Assembly: GCF_015355625.1 (NCBI RefSeq)
Contig: NZ_JACLAF010000005.1
Span: 1 to 64,000 of the forward strand
Length of the DNA stretch: 64,000 nucleotides
Source: Tamlana sp. I1
Lineage (GTDB): Bacteria > Bacteroidota > Bacteroidia > Flavobacteriales > Flavobacteriaceae
Direction: 5' to 3'
Position numbers and translations under genes: made by a program. Shown here piece by piece: positions 52,185 to 61,089 of this stretch. Numbering within the stretch: position 1 is the first letter of the stretch; every line of letters begins with the position of its first letter. The notes beneath the pieces are model-generated. The model made no database searches. It saw only the letters and a list, made by a program, of their open reading frames with translations, and was not told where the DNA came from.

Positions 52185-53342
52185 TTAATTGGCGCGTTTT
52201 AATGTGATTTGAAAGGTGGTTCCTTTGTCTATTTCAGATTGTAAAACTTTAATTTTTCCATCGTGAAAATCTTCAATAATACGTTTTGTTAACGATAAAC
52301 CCAAGCCCCATCCGCGTTTTTTTGTCGTATAACCGGGTTCGAAAATTTTAGTAAAATTCTTCTTAAGCAAGCCTTTTCCCGTATCAGAAACACAAATTTT
52401 AACCATATTTTCTAATTGTGAAATTTCAACAGTTAGTTTACCACGGCCTTTCATGGCATCAATGGCGTTTTTAACTAGATTTTCTATGGTCCAACTGTAA
52501 AGCTGTTTGTTTAAATTCACAAAAATTTCCCCTTTTGGGACATTAATTTCAAAGTCGATTAGGTTTGAAGACCGTGCTTTAAGATAGTCGTAAGACTCTA
52601 AAGTTTCTTTAATAATGTCTGCTTTTTCCAAGGTTGGCAACGATCCTATTTTACTGAAACGTTCGGTAATGGTTTTTAAGCGGTCAACATCTTTTTCAAT
52701 TTCAACAATATAATCAGGGTTGGTGTTTTCGGCTTTTAAAATTTCTGTCCATCCAATTAAAGAAGATAAGGGCGTGCCAATTTGGTGAGCGGTTTCTTTT
52801 GCCATTCCCGACCATAACTTGTTTTGTGTGGCGTTTTTATTGCTTCGGTAGAAAAAGAAAATAACAGCTCCAAACAGAAAAACAATCAGTAATAAGGCTA
52901 ATGGATAATATTTTAATTTGTTTAATAAAGGCGAATTTCCGTAGTAAATAATACTGTTAAGCTTGTTGTCGAAAATAACTTCAATAGGTTTATTTTCACT
53001 TTTAAAAGTGGCTACTAAATTGGCTACATATTTTTTATCCGAAAAATGTTTGTCATCAATATTCAGGTAACTTCCAATGCTGCCATCTTTGTTGATTTCA
53101 ATAACGGGAGTGCTTTTATTACTATTTAATATTTTAAGTGTAAGGTCGAGATTTGTATTATCATCAGAGTTTATTAAATCGGTTTGTGCAAAGGACCAAA
53201 TTTCCATTTTAGCACGTTCTTCATCTTTAAAATGCTGAAAAAACTCGTAGGTTTTCCATAAAATAAGCGTAACAATCGCAAATGAAGCGATGATAATTCC
53301 CCAACGAAATGTGTTACTGTATTTTGTGAAAATCATGACCAT
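52185..53342 (-). CDS. Sensor histidine kinase
   Basis: 385 residues. Two membrane helices (about 13-30 and 148-165) flank a small periplasmic domain (about 31-147). His186 lies in AKETAHQIGTPLSSL, a HisKA-type box. The ATPase domain has NLVKNAIDAM (N box), CVSDTGKGL (G1) and KKRGWGLGLSLTKRI (G2). No response-regulator gene is adjacent, so it is an orphan in this window. The stimulus is unknown. Confidence 0.92.
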   Translation of the reverse strand: MVMIFTKYSNTFRWGIIIASFAIVTLILWKTYEFFQHFKDEERAKMEIWSFAQTDLINSDDNTNLDLTLKILNSNKSTPVIEINKDGSIGSYLNIDDKHFSDKKYVANLVATFKSENKPIEVIFDNKLNSIIYYGNSPLLNKLKYYPLALLLIVFLFGAVIFFFYRSNKNATQNKLWSGMAKETAHQIGTPLSSLIGWTEILKAENTNPDYIVEIEKDVDRLKTITERFSKIGSLPTLEKADIIKETLESYDYLKARSSNLIDFEINVPKGEIFVNLNKQLYSWTIENLVKNAIDAMKGRGKLTVEISQLENMVKICVSDTGKGLLKKNFTKIFEPGYTTKKRGWGLGLSLTKRIIEDFHDGKIKVLQSEIDKGTTFQITLKRAN

Positions 53343-53728
53343 TAAAATTTTGATTGGTAATATAATGCAAATCTGTTTAAATTATTGCCATGCTTTGGTA
53401 AAATGATTTTTTAGCATGCTGTAGCAGAAGTGATTTTTAATTCATGAATCGATTTATGTATTTTTTAAAAACGGGTGTTAATGTTAATAACTAGCATTCG
53501 GTTTTAATGTTTTTTTGGTTAGTTTTGTAAATCCTGAAAATAGGAAACGCTGGCATACCTTTAAAAAGTTGTATTGTTCAGTAAATTAAGTGGTTATTGG
53601 TGGTATTTTTGTAATTTCAGCCAGACTAAGTAGCCAAAAATCACACGTTTTAAATTCAGCTTAGCTGAAAATAAATGCTGTGGTGCATATATTATTAAGA
53701 TAAAGTAAAACTAATTAAATACTAGTAC
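53343..53728. other. Intergenic region with candidate promoters, no gene seen
   Basis: 386 bp between divergent genes. Two consensus -7 boxes face the DUF3127 gene: TAGTTTTG (53520-53527) and TATTTTTG (53604-53611). No structured RNA is obvious. Confidence 0.5.
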
Positions 53729-54106
53729 ATGGAAGTTCAAGGAAGAATTAAGATGGTTGGAGAAACACAATCATTTGGAAGCAATGGATTTAGAAAAAGA
53801 GAAGTTGTTGTAACTACAGACGAGCAGTACCCACAACATATTATGGTGGAGTTTGTTCAAGATAAAACCGATTTGTTAAACAACTATCAAGTAGGACAAC
53901 AAGTAAAAGTTAGTATTAATTTACGCGGTAGAGAGTGGGTTAATCCTCAAGGTGAAACTAAATATTTTAACTCGATTCAAGGATGGCGTATTGAGGCTTT
54001 ACAAGCTGATGCCGGAGGAGCAAACATGCCTCCAGTTCCACCAGCTGATGCTTTCGAGCCTGCTGGAAATTTAAAAGAAGAAGATCACGACGATTTACCT
54101 TTTTAA
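53729..54106 (+). CDS. DUF3127 OB-fold-like protein with an SSB-type acidic tip
   Basis: 125 residues. The core (about 1-95; MEVQGRIKMVGETQSFGSNGFRKREVVV, QYPQHIMVEF, GQQVKVSINLRGREW, partly quoted) is DUF3127, a Bacteroidota family with an OB-like strand pattern. After a short Ala/Pro linker it ends in EEDHDDLPF, the same last five residues as the Ssb at 21803. In SSB this tip recruits repair proteins. It is monocistronic with a long leader. Confidence 0.85.
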   Translation: MEVQGRIKMVGETQSFGSNGFRKREVVVTTDEQYPQHIMVEFVQDKTDLLNNYQVGQQVKVSINLRGREWVNPQGETKYFNSIQGWRIEALQADAGGANMPPVPPADAFEPAGNLKEEDHDDLPF

Positions 54107-54122
54107 TTAGCAATTTTGATTT

Positions 54123-54138
54123 TCCGCGAAAGCGAAAA
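54123..54138 (+). repeat. Repeated word TCCGCGAAAGCGAAAA, copy 4 (intergenic)
   Basis: Exact 16-bp match to 21270-21285 and 62126-62141, here 17 bp after the DUF3127 stop codon. Confidence 0.85.
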
Positions 54139-54150
54139 CCTTATAAAAAT

Positions 54151-54187
54151 AACCTCAATGTTGTATCTAACGTTGAGGTTGTTTGTT
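54151..54187 (+). terminator. Intrinsic terminator after the DUF3127 gene
   Basis: AACCTCAA (54151-54158) pairs with TTGAGGTT (54173-54180), followed by a T-rich stretch. Confidence 0.8.
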
Positions 54188-54203
54188 TTTATTACTTTTC
54201 TTT

Positions 54204-54827
54204 ATGTACTACCTAAATGAAGATTTGTGGTTTCCCGAAGTTGAAGCAGCTACCCAAGATGGCTTACTAGCTGTTGGCGGAGATTTGTCTGTGCCCCGCT
54301 TGTTGTTAGCCTATAAAAGCGGCATATTTCCTTGGTTTAGCGAAGGCGAACCTCTTTTGTGGTGGTCGCCAGATCCCAGATTTGTCTTGTTTCCAGAGCA
54401 ATTAAAAGTTTCAAAAAGTATGAAACAAGTCATGCGAAATGGGGGTTTTACTGTAACGGTTAACACGCAATTTAATGCCGTCATGCAAGCCTGTTCTAAA
54501 ATTAAAAGAAAAGGGCAAGACGATACATGGATTACCAATACTATGATTGATGCCTACGCCGAACTTAATAAATTAGGCTATGCGAAATCGGTTGAAGTTT
54601 GGCAAAATAATAATTTAGTGGCTGGCCTTTATGGTGTCGATTTAGGAAATGGTGTGTTTTGTGGCGAAAGTATGTTTTCTACAGTAAGTAATGCTAGTAA
54701 AGTAGGGTTTATTAGTTTTATTCAGAATACAAATTACAAGCTTATAGATTGCCAGGTTTACACCAGTCATTTGGAAAGTTTAGGCGCCGAAGAGATGTCT
54801 AGAAAGGACTTTTTAAGGTATTTGTGA
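54204..54827 (+). CDS. aat: Leucyl/phenylalanyl-tRNA--protein transferase
   Basis: About 207 residues from ATG 54204. It adds Leu or Phe to proteins with N-terminal Arg or Lys, marking them for ClpS/ClpAP. Family motifs: GLLAVGGDLS, YKSGIFPWF, WWSPDPRFVL, TWITNTMIDAY, SVEVWQNNNLVAGLYGV and CGESMFS. An in-frame TTG 21 bp upstream falls in the T-rich end of the previous terminator and is unlikely to be the start. Confidence 0.95.
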   Translation: MYYLNEDLWFPEVEAATQDGLLAVGGDLSVPRLLLAYKSGIFPWFSEGEPLLWWSPDPRFVLFPEQLKVSKSMKQVMRNGGFTVTVNTQFNAVMQACSKIKRKGQDDTWITNTMIDAYAELNKLGYAKSVEVWQNNNLVAGLYGVDLGNGVFCGESMFSTVSNASKVGFISFIQNTNYKLIDCQVYTSHLESLGAEEMSRKDFLRYL

Positions 54828-54867
54828 GTATGAAATGTAACACTCATTCCGAATATAGAAATAACAC

Positions 54868-55539
54868 TTAAAGTTTAATAAACGCTGAAGTTAGTAAAAA
54901 CAGCACGTTGTAAGCTTTTCGGTTAAAAGCTTCTAAACGATATTCTAATCCTGTTTGTAATTTGAGTTTTTTAGTGATTTTCCAGGCTATTTTGGCATTG
55001 GTTCGCATACTTACAATGGATTTTATATGCGGACTTAAACTTAAAAGACCTTCTAAACTACTTGTAAAATAACTTTCGCCAACATCAAAAGTATTACCTT
55101 TTAGTGGGAGACCAACTTCAAACAAATAACGCTCCCTGTATATGGTTAGGGTTTTTAAAAACCGTTGTTCAAGTCTTAATTTGTGGCGGTACCGTAGGCG
55201 GGAACGCTGATTAACAAAATTGTATTTTTCGGTAATTCTAATTTCTCCCGAACCGGTATCAAAAAAATCCCTATTTCGGTAATAAATCCCAAGGCTAACA
55301 ATGTGTTTGTCGTTTAAATGAAAATTAGAAAAATGATAAAAATCAATTTGTTGTTGGTTATAATCCCAAGTGTGGTATTGGTATAAAAAGTAGCGTGATC
55401 GAAAAGCAAAATCGGCGCTGTATTTTTCAGAAAATTTACTTGTAACCCCAAGTGTAGTCTCTCCTAAAACGGTGGTTCTTTTTTGGGAGAAAGCCAAACA
55501 AAAGCACATGGTGAAAATAATAAGCAGGAATTTTTTCAT
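54868..55539 (-). CDS. DUF2490 outer-membrane beta-barrel protein
   Basis: 223 residues with a signal peptide (1-18, ending LAFSQ). The mature part has amphipathic strands with many Arg and Tyr (YSADFAFRSRYFLYQ, RLRYRHKLRLEQRF, LKLQTGLEYRLEAF), the style of DUF2490 barrels in Bacteroidota. Role unknown. It converges with aat and diverges from the dehydrogenase gene. Confidence 0.78.
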   Translation of the reverse strand: MKKFLLIIFTMCFCLAFSQKRTTVLGETTLGVTSKFSEKYSADFAFRSRYFLYQYHTWDYNQQQIDFYHFSNFHLNDKHIVSLGIYYRNRDFFDTGSGEIRITEKYNFVNQRSRLRYRHKLRLEQRFLKTLTIYRERYLFEVGLPLKGNTFDVGESYFTSSLEGLLSLSPHIKSIVSMRTNAKIAWKITKKLKLQTGLEYRLEAFNRKAYNVLFLLTSAFIKL

Positions 55540-55692
55540 TGGCCTTGCTAATTTTTCAAGTAGAATGATTTTCTTGATTTTTATTAAACTAATCGATTTT
55601 AAATGGGGTTGTCAAAAATAATCAGATTATATGTTTTGGACAAAAAATAGTACGAATTTACTATCTTCAATCTTTTAAAAAATCTAAGTTTT

Positions 55693-56682
55693 ATGAAAAT
55701 AGCTTTATTCAGTAGCAAACCTTACGATCAAGAATATTTTGAAAAATATAACCGAGATTATAAGTTCGATTTCACGTTTTTTGAAACGCCTTTAAATCAG
55801 CATACTGCCAATTTAACAAAGGGGTTTGAAGCTATTTGCACTTTTGTAAACGATAAGCTAGATGCTAAAACCATTGAAATTTTGGCTAAAAACGACATAA
55901 AATTAATCGCGGTTCGCTGTGCGGGTTTTAATAATGTCGATTTAGAAGCGGCAAAAGCGAAGGGAATAAAAGTGGTGCGCGTTCCAGCCTATTCTCCCGA
56001 AGCTATTGCCGAACACGCTGTAGCATTAATTTTAACTTTAAACCGAAAAACACATAAGGCTTATAATAGAATTCGAGAAGGAAATTTTTCTTTAAATAAA
56101 CTTATCGGTTTCAACCTTAATAAAAAAACAGTAGGGGTTTTAGGAACGGGAAAAATTGGCGCAGCCTTTTGTGAAATTATAAAAGGTTTTGGTTGCGAAG
56201 TTCTGGCTTACGACCTCTATAAATCGGATGAGTTAATTGCTGAAGGTGTTACATACGTGTCTTTAGAGGAATTGTTTAAGCGTTCCGACATCATATCATT
56301 GCACTGTCCGTTAAACGAGGCGACCAGACATATTATTAATGAAGATTCTATTGCGCAGATGAAAACTGGTGTCATGATTATTAATACCAGTAGAGGCGCA
56401 TTAATTGATACGGCTCAGGTTATTGATGCCTTATCGCAGGATAAAATTGGTTATTTAGGGATTGATGTTTACGAGCAGGAAGAAAATTTATTTTATGAAG
56501 ATTTATCGGAAAGTGTTATTCACGACGATTTTATCATGCGTTTAAATAGTTATCCGAATGTGTTAATTACAGCGCATCAGGCCTTTTTCACTAAAGAAGC
56601 CATGTTTGAAATTGCAACAACAACTTTAAATAATATAAAAGCTTTTAAAAACGGCGAAAAATTATTGAATCAAGTGGTTTAA
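55693..56682 (+). CDS. D-2-hydroxyacid dehydrogenase (D-lactate dehydrogenase-like)
   Basis: 329 residues, NAD-dependent. The dinucleotide site is VGVLGTGKIGAAF (about 148-160). Catalytic Arg, Glu and His are in NTSRGALID (about 231), DVYEQEENLF and ITAHQAFFT (His about 296). This matches fermentative D-lactate dehydrogenases of the LdhA type. Its last 4 bp overlap the convergent tag gene. Confidence 0.92.
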   Translation: MKIALFSSKPYDQEYFEKYNRDYKFDFTFFETPLNQHTANLTKGFEAICTFVNDKLDAKTIEILAKNDIKLIAVRCAGFNNVDLEAAKAKGIKVVRVPAYSPEAIAEHAVALILTLNRKTHKAYNRIREGNFSLNKLIGFNLNKKTVGVLGTGKIGAAFCEIIKGFGCEVLAYDLYKSDELIAEGVTYVSLEELFKRSDIISLHCPLNEATRHIINEDSIAQMKTGVMIINTSRGALIDTAQVIDALSQDKIGYLGIDVYEQEENLFYEDLSESVIHDDFIMRLNSYPNVLITAHQAFFTKEAMFEIATTTLNNIKAFKNGEKLLNQVV

Positions 56683-57245
56683 ATCTCGTTATATCTAAAG
56701 CAGTTTTTCTCATGGTCGTTAACCATGCCAGTGGCTTGCATGTGTGCATAAACTACGGTTGAACCCACAAATTTAAACCCGCGTTTTTTTAAATCTTTAC
56801 TAATGGCATCACTTAAAGGTGTGTTTGCTGGAACGTCTTTAATACTGTTAACTTTGTTTTTTATGGGTTTGCCTCCAACAAAGCCCCAAATGTATTTGCT
56901 GAAACTTCCAAATTCGTTCTGAATTTCCATAAAAGCCTGTGCATTGGTTACAGCAGCTTTCACTTTTAATTTATTGCGAATAATTCCAGCATCTAAAAGT
57001 AAGGCGTCAATTTTATCTTGTTTGTAGTGGGCTATTTTTTTATAGTCGAAAGCATCAAAAGCCTTTCTGAAATTTTCACGCTTCCGCAGAATCGTAATCC
57101 AGCTTAAACCGGCTTGAAAGGTTTCTAAAATTAAAAATTCGAAAAGGGTTTCATCATCAAAAACAGGTACGCCCCATTCTTCATCATGATAGGTTTCATA
57201 TAGTGTATCGCCTTGGCACCAAGCACATCTTGATTTAGTATCCAT
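56679..57245 (-). CDS. tag: DNA-3-methyladenine glycosylase I
   Basis: 188 residues. It removes 3-methyladenine from DNA. The zinc-motif residues near the N-terminus (RCAWC, YETYHDEEWG) and the C-terminal YAHMQATGMVNDHEKNCFRY (Cys/His ligands) are intact, with LILETFQAGLSWITILRKRE in between. It shares a 69-bp regulatory gap with the divergent thioredoxin-like gene. Confidence 0.96.
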   Translation of the reverse strand: MDTKSRCAWCQGDTLYETYHDEEWGVPVFDDETLFEFLILETFQAGLSWITILRKRENFRKAFDAFDYKKIAHYKQDKIDALLLDAGIIRNKLKVKAAVTNAQAFMEIQNEFGSFSKYIWGFVGGKPIKNKVNSIKDVPANTPLSDAISKDLKKRGFKFVGSTVVYAHMQATGMVNDHEKNCFRYNEI

Positions 57246-57273
57246 TTGATATTGTAAGTTTTAAAAGTAAATT

Positions 57274-57287
57274 ATGACAAATGTCAT
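57274..57287. promoter_or_regulatory. Candidate operator dyad
   Basis: ATGACA-AA-TGTCAT, a perfect 6+6 dyad between the divergent tag and thioredoxin-like genes. It overlaps the expected -33 position of the latter. Confidence 0.5.
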
Positions 57288-57309
57288 CTTAATTATCTTG
57301 TTAAGATAG

Positions 57310-57317
57310 TAATTTTG
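57310..57317 (+). promoter_or_regulatory. -7 box of the thioredoxin-like gene
   Basis: TAATTTTG fits TAnnTTTG. It overlaps an in-frame TTG at 57315, which rules that codon out as a start and favours ATG 57354 (or 57330). Confidence 0.6.
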
Positions 57318-57353
57318 CCCTTCCAAGATATGATATCATTTAAAAAAGCGTCC

Positions 57354-57977
57354 ATGAAAACGATTATAGAACAAAGTTTAGACCGCAGTATGACTTACGA
57401 AGCATACCGTGCATTAGTTAAACAATTGGTTGCTGAAAAATCCAATACAGGAACCGATAAATCGGAAGATTTGGCTAATTATACCAAGCTAAACGATAAA
57501 CGTATGAATCGTTGGGACAAAACCATAAAGGTCTCTGAGGGGGCAATCCGTAAAATTTCAGAATTTAATCATCAAATTACATGGTTGATTATTACGGAAA
57601 GTTGGTGTGGTGATGCGGCGCATGTGTTGCCTGCGCTTTATAAAGTAGCGCAGCTTAATGATAATATCGAATTTAAAGTGGTGCTTCGTGATGAAAATCC
57701 AGACCTTATGAATCAGTTTTTAACCAATGGTAGCGCTTCCATTCCTAAACTGATTGTGATTGATAATGAATCTCGCGATGTTCTAAAAACTTATGGGCCA
57801 AGGCCTTCCGAAGCGGCAAATTATGTAAAACGATTTGTTGCCAAAAACGGTAAACTTACTCCCGAGTTTAAAGAAGATTTACAACATTGGTATAATAATG
57901 ATAAAGGGCAAACGGTTATTCAGGATGTTACTTTAATGCTTTGTAAATTAGCGCTTAACGTTTGCCGACAAACATAA
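57354..57977 (+). CDS. Thioredoxin-fold protein with a single active-site Cys
   Basis: About 207 residues from ATG 57354. The thioredoxin-like core is at about 70-160: LIITESWCGDAAHVLPALYKVA, VLRDENPDLMNQFLTNGSASIPKLIVID. The active site reads WCGD, with only the first Cys (Cys85) of the CxxC pair. The cis-Pro in SIPKL is present. Such proteins may act in peroxide or glutathione chemistry or bind a partner; not a classic disulfide reductase. It overlaps the convergent gene by 23 bp. Confidence 0.82.
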   Translation: MKTIIEQSLDRSMTYEAYRALVKQLVAEKSNTGTDKSEDLANYTKLNDKRMNRWDKTIKVSEGAIRKISEFNHQITWLIITESWCGDAAHVLPALYKVAQLNDNIEFKVVLRDENPDLMNQFLTNGSASIPKLIVIDNESRDVLKTYGPRPSEAANYVKRFVAKNGKLTPEFKEDLQHWYNNDKGQTVIQDVTLMLCKLALNVCRQT

Positions 57978-58674
57978 AAGTAATGGTGCCAATCTGGCTT
58001 TTTTGTGTGGAATCTTCGCTAAATCGAGATTGTTTGGCGTACTCTAAGGCACGTTCTACTAAACATTCATTATCCGACGAGGAAGCCGCTGTGTTTACAT
58101 CGGTTTCCGTAACATCGCCATTGGCATTAACTGTAATGTTTATAACTATTTTTCCGTTTACTTCACAAAGGTAAACAGGAATGGGAATGTATTCTTTTTC
58201 ACGGTTAAGCAATGAAAATCGAATAGAACTTTTTGAATTATTGTTAGCCTGCTGCTTTTTTAAAATCTCGTTAACTTTACTAAACTTCGATAATTCCTCT
58301 TGGTTTAATGCAGCATCTTCAGCAGGTTTAAAATCGTTTTTTTGTTGTTGCTCCTCCGCTTCGCCATGATCGTTAGATTTTGGCACATAGTCTTTTGGAG
58401 GCGCTATGCTTTTAAAAGCCTGAGCAAAATGCTTGTGTTCTTGGGCTTCATTAAAGGCTTTGTTGGTTTCGGCTTTAGCGTTATTCATTTGGTCTAAAGC
58501 TTCAAGTGTTTTTAATTCTTCAGGAGTTAATTCTTGTTCGGGTTCAATCTCATAATAACTTTCCGAAGCCAATTCATTTTGCTTGTTAAGACTTAAATTA
58601 AAGACCAATAAAAGGACTGTTCCAGAAATTAGAAGGGTGATAAGTAGGGCTCTATGTTGATTTGTTAGGTTCAA
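57955..58674 (-). CDS. TonB-family-like protein with N-terminal anchor
   Basis: 239 residues from TTG 58674 (the only usable start before an upstream in-frame stop). One membrane helix (about 9-27) is followed by an acidic helical region (about 40-150) and a TonB-C-like end (about 165-239; GKIVINITVNANGDVTETDV, RALEYAKQSRFSEDS, GTITFMFVGKR). It lacks the Pro-rich spanner. It is directly downstream of truB on the same strand and probably belongs to the ftsX-uppP-truB transcription unit. Confidence 0.75.
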   Translation of the reverse strand: MNLTNQHRALLITLLISGTVLLLVFNLSLNKQNELASESYYEIEPEQELTPEELKTLEALDQMNNAKAETNKAFNEAQEHKHFAQAFKSIAPPKDYVPKSNDHGEAEEQQQKNDFKPAEDAALNQEELSKFSKVNEILKKQQANNNSKSSIRFSLLNREKEYIPIPVYLCEVNGKIVINITVNANGDVTETDVNTAASSSDNECLVERALEYAKQSRFSEDSTQKSQIGTITFMFVGKR

Positions 58675-58724
58675 ATCGTTGTTTTTTTACGTATTTGTTT
58701 GGGGGTAATATACGCAAAAAATAG

Positions 58725-59420
58725 TTAATTGGTTTTTAGGCTTTCTATAAAGGATTCAATGTTTGTGGCGTTTTCAACATGAAAATCGCCAATTTTGGTG
58801 CGTCTTAATACTGAAAGATGTGCGCCAGATTGCAAGGCTTTTCCAAAGTCGTTTGCTAAAGAACGTATGTAAGTGCCTTTACTACAAACTACTCTAAAAT
58901 TAATGTTTAAATCTTCAATCTTAGTGATTTCAAATTCTGAAATGTTTACCGTTCGGGGTTTAATTTCAACATCTTCACCAGCTCTAGCAAATTCATATAA
59001 ACGTTTTCCATCTTTTTTTAATGCTGAAAAAACAGGAGGATATTGCTGAATATCGCCAATAAATTGATGGGTTGTTTCATGAATTAAAGCTTCGGTAATA
59101 TGGTTGGTAGGGAAGGTTTCGTTAATTTCAGTTTCTAAATCAAAAGAAGGTGTTGTGCTTCCTAAAACAATCGTTCCCGTGTATTCTTTAATTTGACCTT
59201 GAAAAGTATCGATTTGCTTGGTCATTTTTCCTGTACAAAGCACTAGTAAACCTGTAGCAAGTGGATCTAAAGTTCCGGCATGCCCAACCTTTATTTTTTT
59301 TATGTTGAAGGCTTGCCTAATTTCCCAACGCAGTTTATTAACCACTTGAAAGGAAGTCCAATGCAAAGGTTTGTCAATTAATAAAACCTGTCCAGATTGA
59401 TAATCTTCAAGGGTTTTCAT
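58725..59420 (-). CDS. truB: tRNA pseudouridine(55) synthase TruB
   Basis: 231 residues. The catalytic Asp52 lies in HAGTLDPLATGLL, with VFSALKKDGKRLYEFARAG and CSKGTYIRSLANDFG downstream. It isomerises U55 of the T-loop in tRNAs. The PUA domain is absent, giving the short form common in Bacteroidota. The start codon overlaps the uppP stop by one base. Confidence 0.95.
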   Translation of the reverse strand: MKTLEDYQSGQVLLIDKPLHWTSFQVVNKLRWEIRQAFNIKKIKVGHAGTLDPLATGLLVLCTGKMTKQIDTFQGQIKEYTGTIVLGSTTPSFDLETEINETFPTNHITEALIHETTHQFIGDIQQYPPVFSALKKDGKRLYEFARAGEDVEIKPRTVNISEFEITKIEDLNINFRVVCSKGTYIRSLANDFGKALQSGAHLSVLRRTKIGDFHVENATNIESFIESLKTN

Positions 59421-60217
59421 TAGGCATTTAACATTGAAAATATTACGGCAATAAGGCCCACAATAGCACAGTAAATAGCGAAATAGATGAGTTTGCTTTT
59501 CTTAACTAAAGAAATCATCCAGGTACAAGCAAAAATTCCAGTAATAAAAGCGGCAATAAATCCTATGGAAAGGGCTTTAAAATTACCACTATCATAAGCC
59601 AATTCCCCACTTAAAATGTCTTTTGCAATTTTTCCGAAGATTAACGGCACTACCATTAAAAATGAAAATCGTGCTGCTTTGGTTTTATCGTTTCCTAATA
59701 AAACCGAAGTTGAAATGGTTGCTCCAGAACGCGAAATTCCAGGAAGCATGGCAATGGCTTGAGAAATTCCTATAATGAAAGCATCTTTAAAAGATACTTT
59801 TTTATCGGTGTTTTTAGCTTTGTCGGCAAAGTATAAAAGTATGGCCGTTATAATAAGCATAAAGCCAACAAGCATAACATTTCCACCAAATAACTGTTCT
59901 AATTGTTTTTCAAAAAACAAACCAACAAAAACTGCTGGAATCATGGAAATGGCAATTTTGGTAATGAATTGTAAATCGTCATTCCATTCAAATTTAAGAG
60001 CACCTTTGATGAGGTCGAATATGTCTTTTCTAAAAACGACAAGCGTACTTAATGCTGTTGCAAAATGTAAAACTACTGTGAATAGTAAACTTCCTTCGGC
60101 TTCTAAATCATCGCCTAAAATAGCTTTTCCTATTTCTAAATGACCACTTGATGAAACAGGTAAAAATTCAGTAAGTCCTTGAATAATACCTAATATAATT
60201 GCGTCTATAATTTCCAT
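59420..60217 (-). CDS. uppP: Undecaprenyl-diphosphate phosphatase UppP (BacA)
   Basis: 265 residues with about eight membrane helices. Signature regions: GLTEFLPVSSSGHL (about 15-28) and MLPGISRSGATISTS (about 157-171). It recycles the C55 lipid carrier for peptidoglycan. It is translationally coupled to truB and would normally follow DUF3098 and ftsX, which are now 2.1 kb away behind a toxin-antitoxin pair and glycerate kinase. Confidence 0.96.
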   Translation of the reverse strand: MEIIDAIILGIIQGLTEFLPVSSSGHLEIGKAILGDDLEAEGSLLFTVVLHFATALSTLVVFRKDIFDLIKGALKFEWNDDLQFITKIAISMIPAVFVGLFFEKQLEQLFGGNVMLVGFMLIITAILLYFADKAKNTDKKVSFKDAFIIGISQAIAMLPGISRSGATISTSVLLGNDKTKAARFSFLMVVPLIFGKIAKDILSGELAYDSGNFKALSIGFIAAFITGIFACTWMISLVKKSKLIYFAIYCAIVGLIAVIFSMLNA

Positions 60218-60490
60218 GGCGCAAAAATATTAAAATACTAATACATTCGACATGAGTTGCCAAATAATAAAAGGTTATTTTAGAATCTGTTATCGATAAA
60301 ATTTTCTATCGAAAATTACTCGAACTTACCTTTTAGAGTTTCAAAATAAATTCAATTAAATAAACGAGGTAAGTTTTAAATGAACATGAATATAGATCAT
60401 CCGATTAGTTAGCCTAAAGTTTATTTTTAATTGGAACATATAAACAATAAAATCATTAAATTATCTTTGTATTATAAAAATGAGGCAATT
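60218..60490. other. Intergenic region before the toxin-antitoxin pair
   Basis: 273 bp; promoters of uppP (minus) and the antitoxin gene (plus; TATCTTTG at 60462-60469, a good -7 box 21 bp before ATG 60491). The box lies inside a longer in-frame stretch that begins at TTG 60431, so that TTG is not the start. Confidence 0.55.
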
Positions 60491-60727
60491 ATGGATTTAC
60501 AAGCAGATTTAAAGTGGATACAACAGGAGTTGAGCAATGTAAAAGACCCGATATTTATTGAGGCTATTAAAAATATGTTGAAATATAGAAAAAAAGTGTC
60601 ATCAGAGCGCATTAGTATTGAAGAATACAATGCAGAAATTGATGCTTCGATTTCGCAAATAGAAAGCGGACAAACATATACGCATGAACAAATGGGAGAG
60701 CGCATTAAGCAATGGGGAAAGCAATAA
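60491..60727 (+). CDS. Probable antitoxin of a ParE/RelE-type pair
   Basis: 78 residues, helical: MDLQADLKWIQQELSNVKDP, IEAIKNMLKYRKKV, SIEEYNAEIDASISQIESGQ and HEQMGERIKQWGK. Size, charge and overlap by 16 bp with a ParE-like gene mark it as the antitoxin. No ribbon-helix-helix start is obvious; the residues SIEEYNAEIDAS resemble the toxin-wrapping segment of Bacteroidota antitoxins. Function inferred mostly from context. Confidence 0.8.
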   Translation: MDLQADLKWIQQELSNVKDPIFIEAIKNMLKYRKKVSSERISIEEYNAEIDASISQIESGQTYTHEQMGERIKQWGKQ

Positions 60728-61014
60728 TTTGGACGCATAGTGCAGATGCAGATTTAAGCGAAGCATTTTTAGAATTATTGGAACAATCTAAATCGATTGA
60801 AACGACTACAAGAATTATCACCGAAATTTATGAATCAACTTCAATTCTAGCTGACAATCCAGAGATTTATAAATTAGATACACTCAAAGAAAATAATAAG
60901 GGGAACATTAGAGCTTACGAAAAACACACTTACAGAATATCGTACTTAGTTGAGAAAAATGCTATTTATATTATTCGCGTTCGATACGCTAGAAAAGAGC
61001 CTCTAGAGTATTAA
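60712..61014 (+). CDS. ParE/RelE-superfamily toxin
   Basis: 100 residues with the RelE/ParE pattern: KAIIWTHSADADLSEAFLELLEQ (helical hairpin), the strand region GNIRAYEKHTYRISYLVE and the closing strand IYIIRVRYARKEPLEY. These toxins cut ribosome-bound mRNA or block gyrase; which applies is unclear. It overlaps the antitoxin gene by 16 bp. Confidence 0.87.
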   Translation: MGKAIIWTHSADADLSEAFLELLEQSKSIETTTRIITEIYESTSILADNPEIYKLDTLKENNKGNIRAYEKHTYRISYLVEKNAIYIIRVRYARKEPLEY

Positions 61015-61089
61015 AGAACTCCTATATTCAACAGATGTTCCTCAGTAATAATGGAATATTTTAGAATCTATTCAATATTTTGATTTTAC

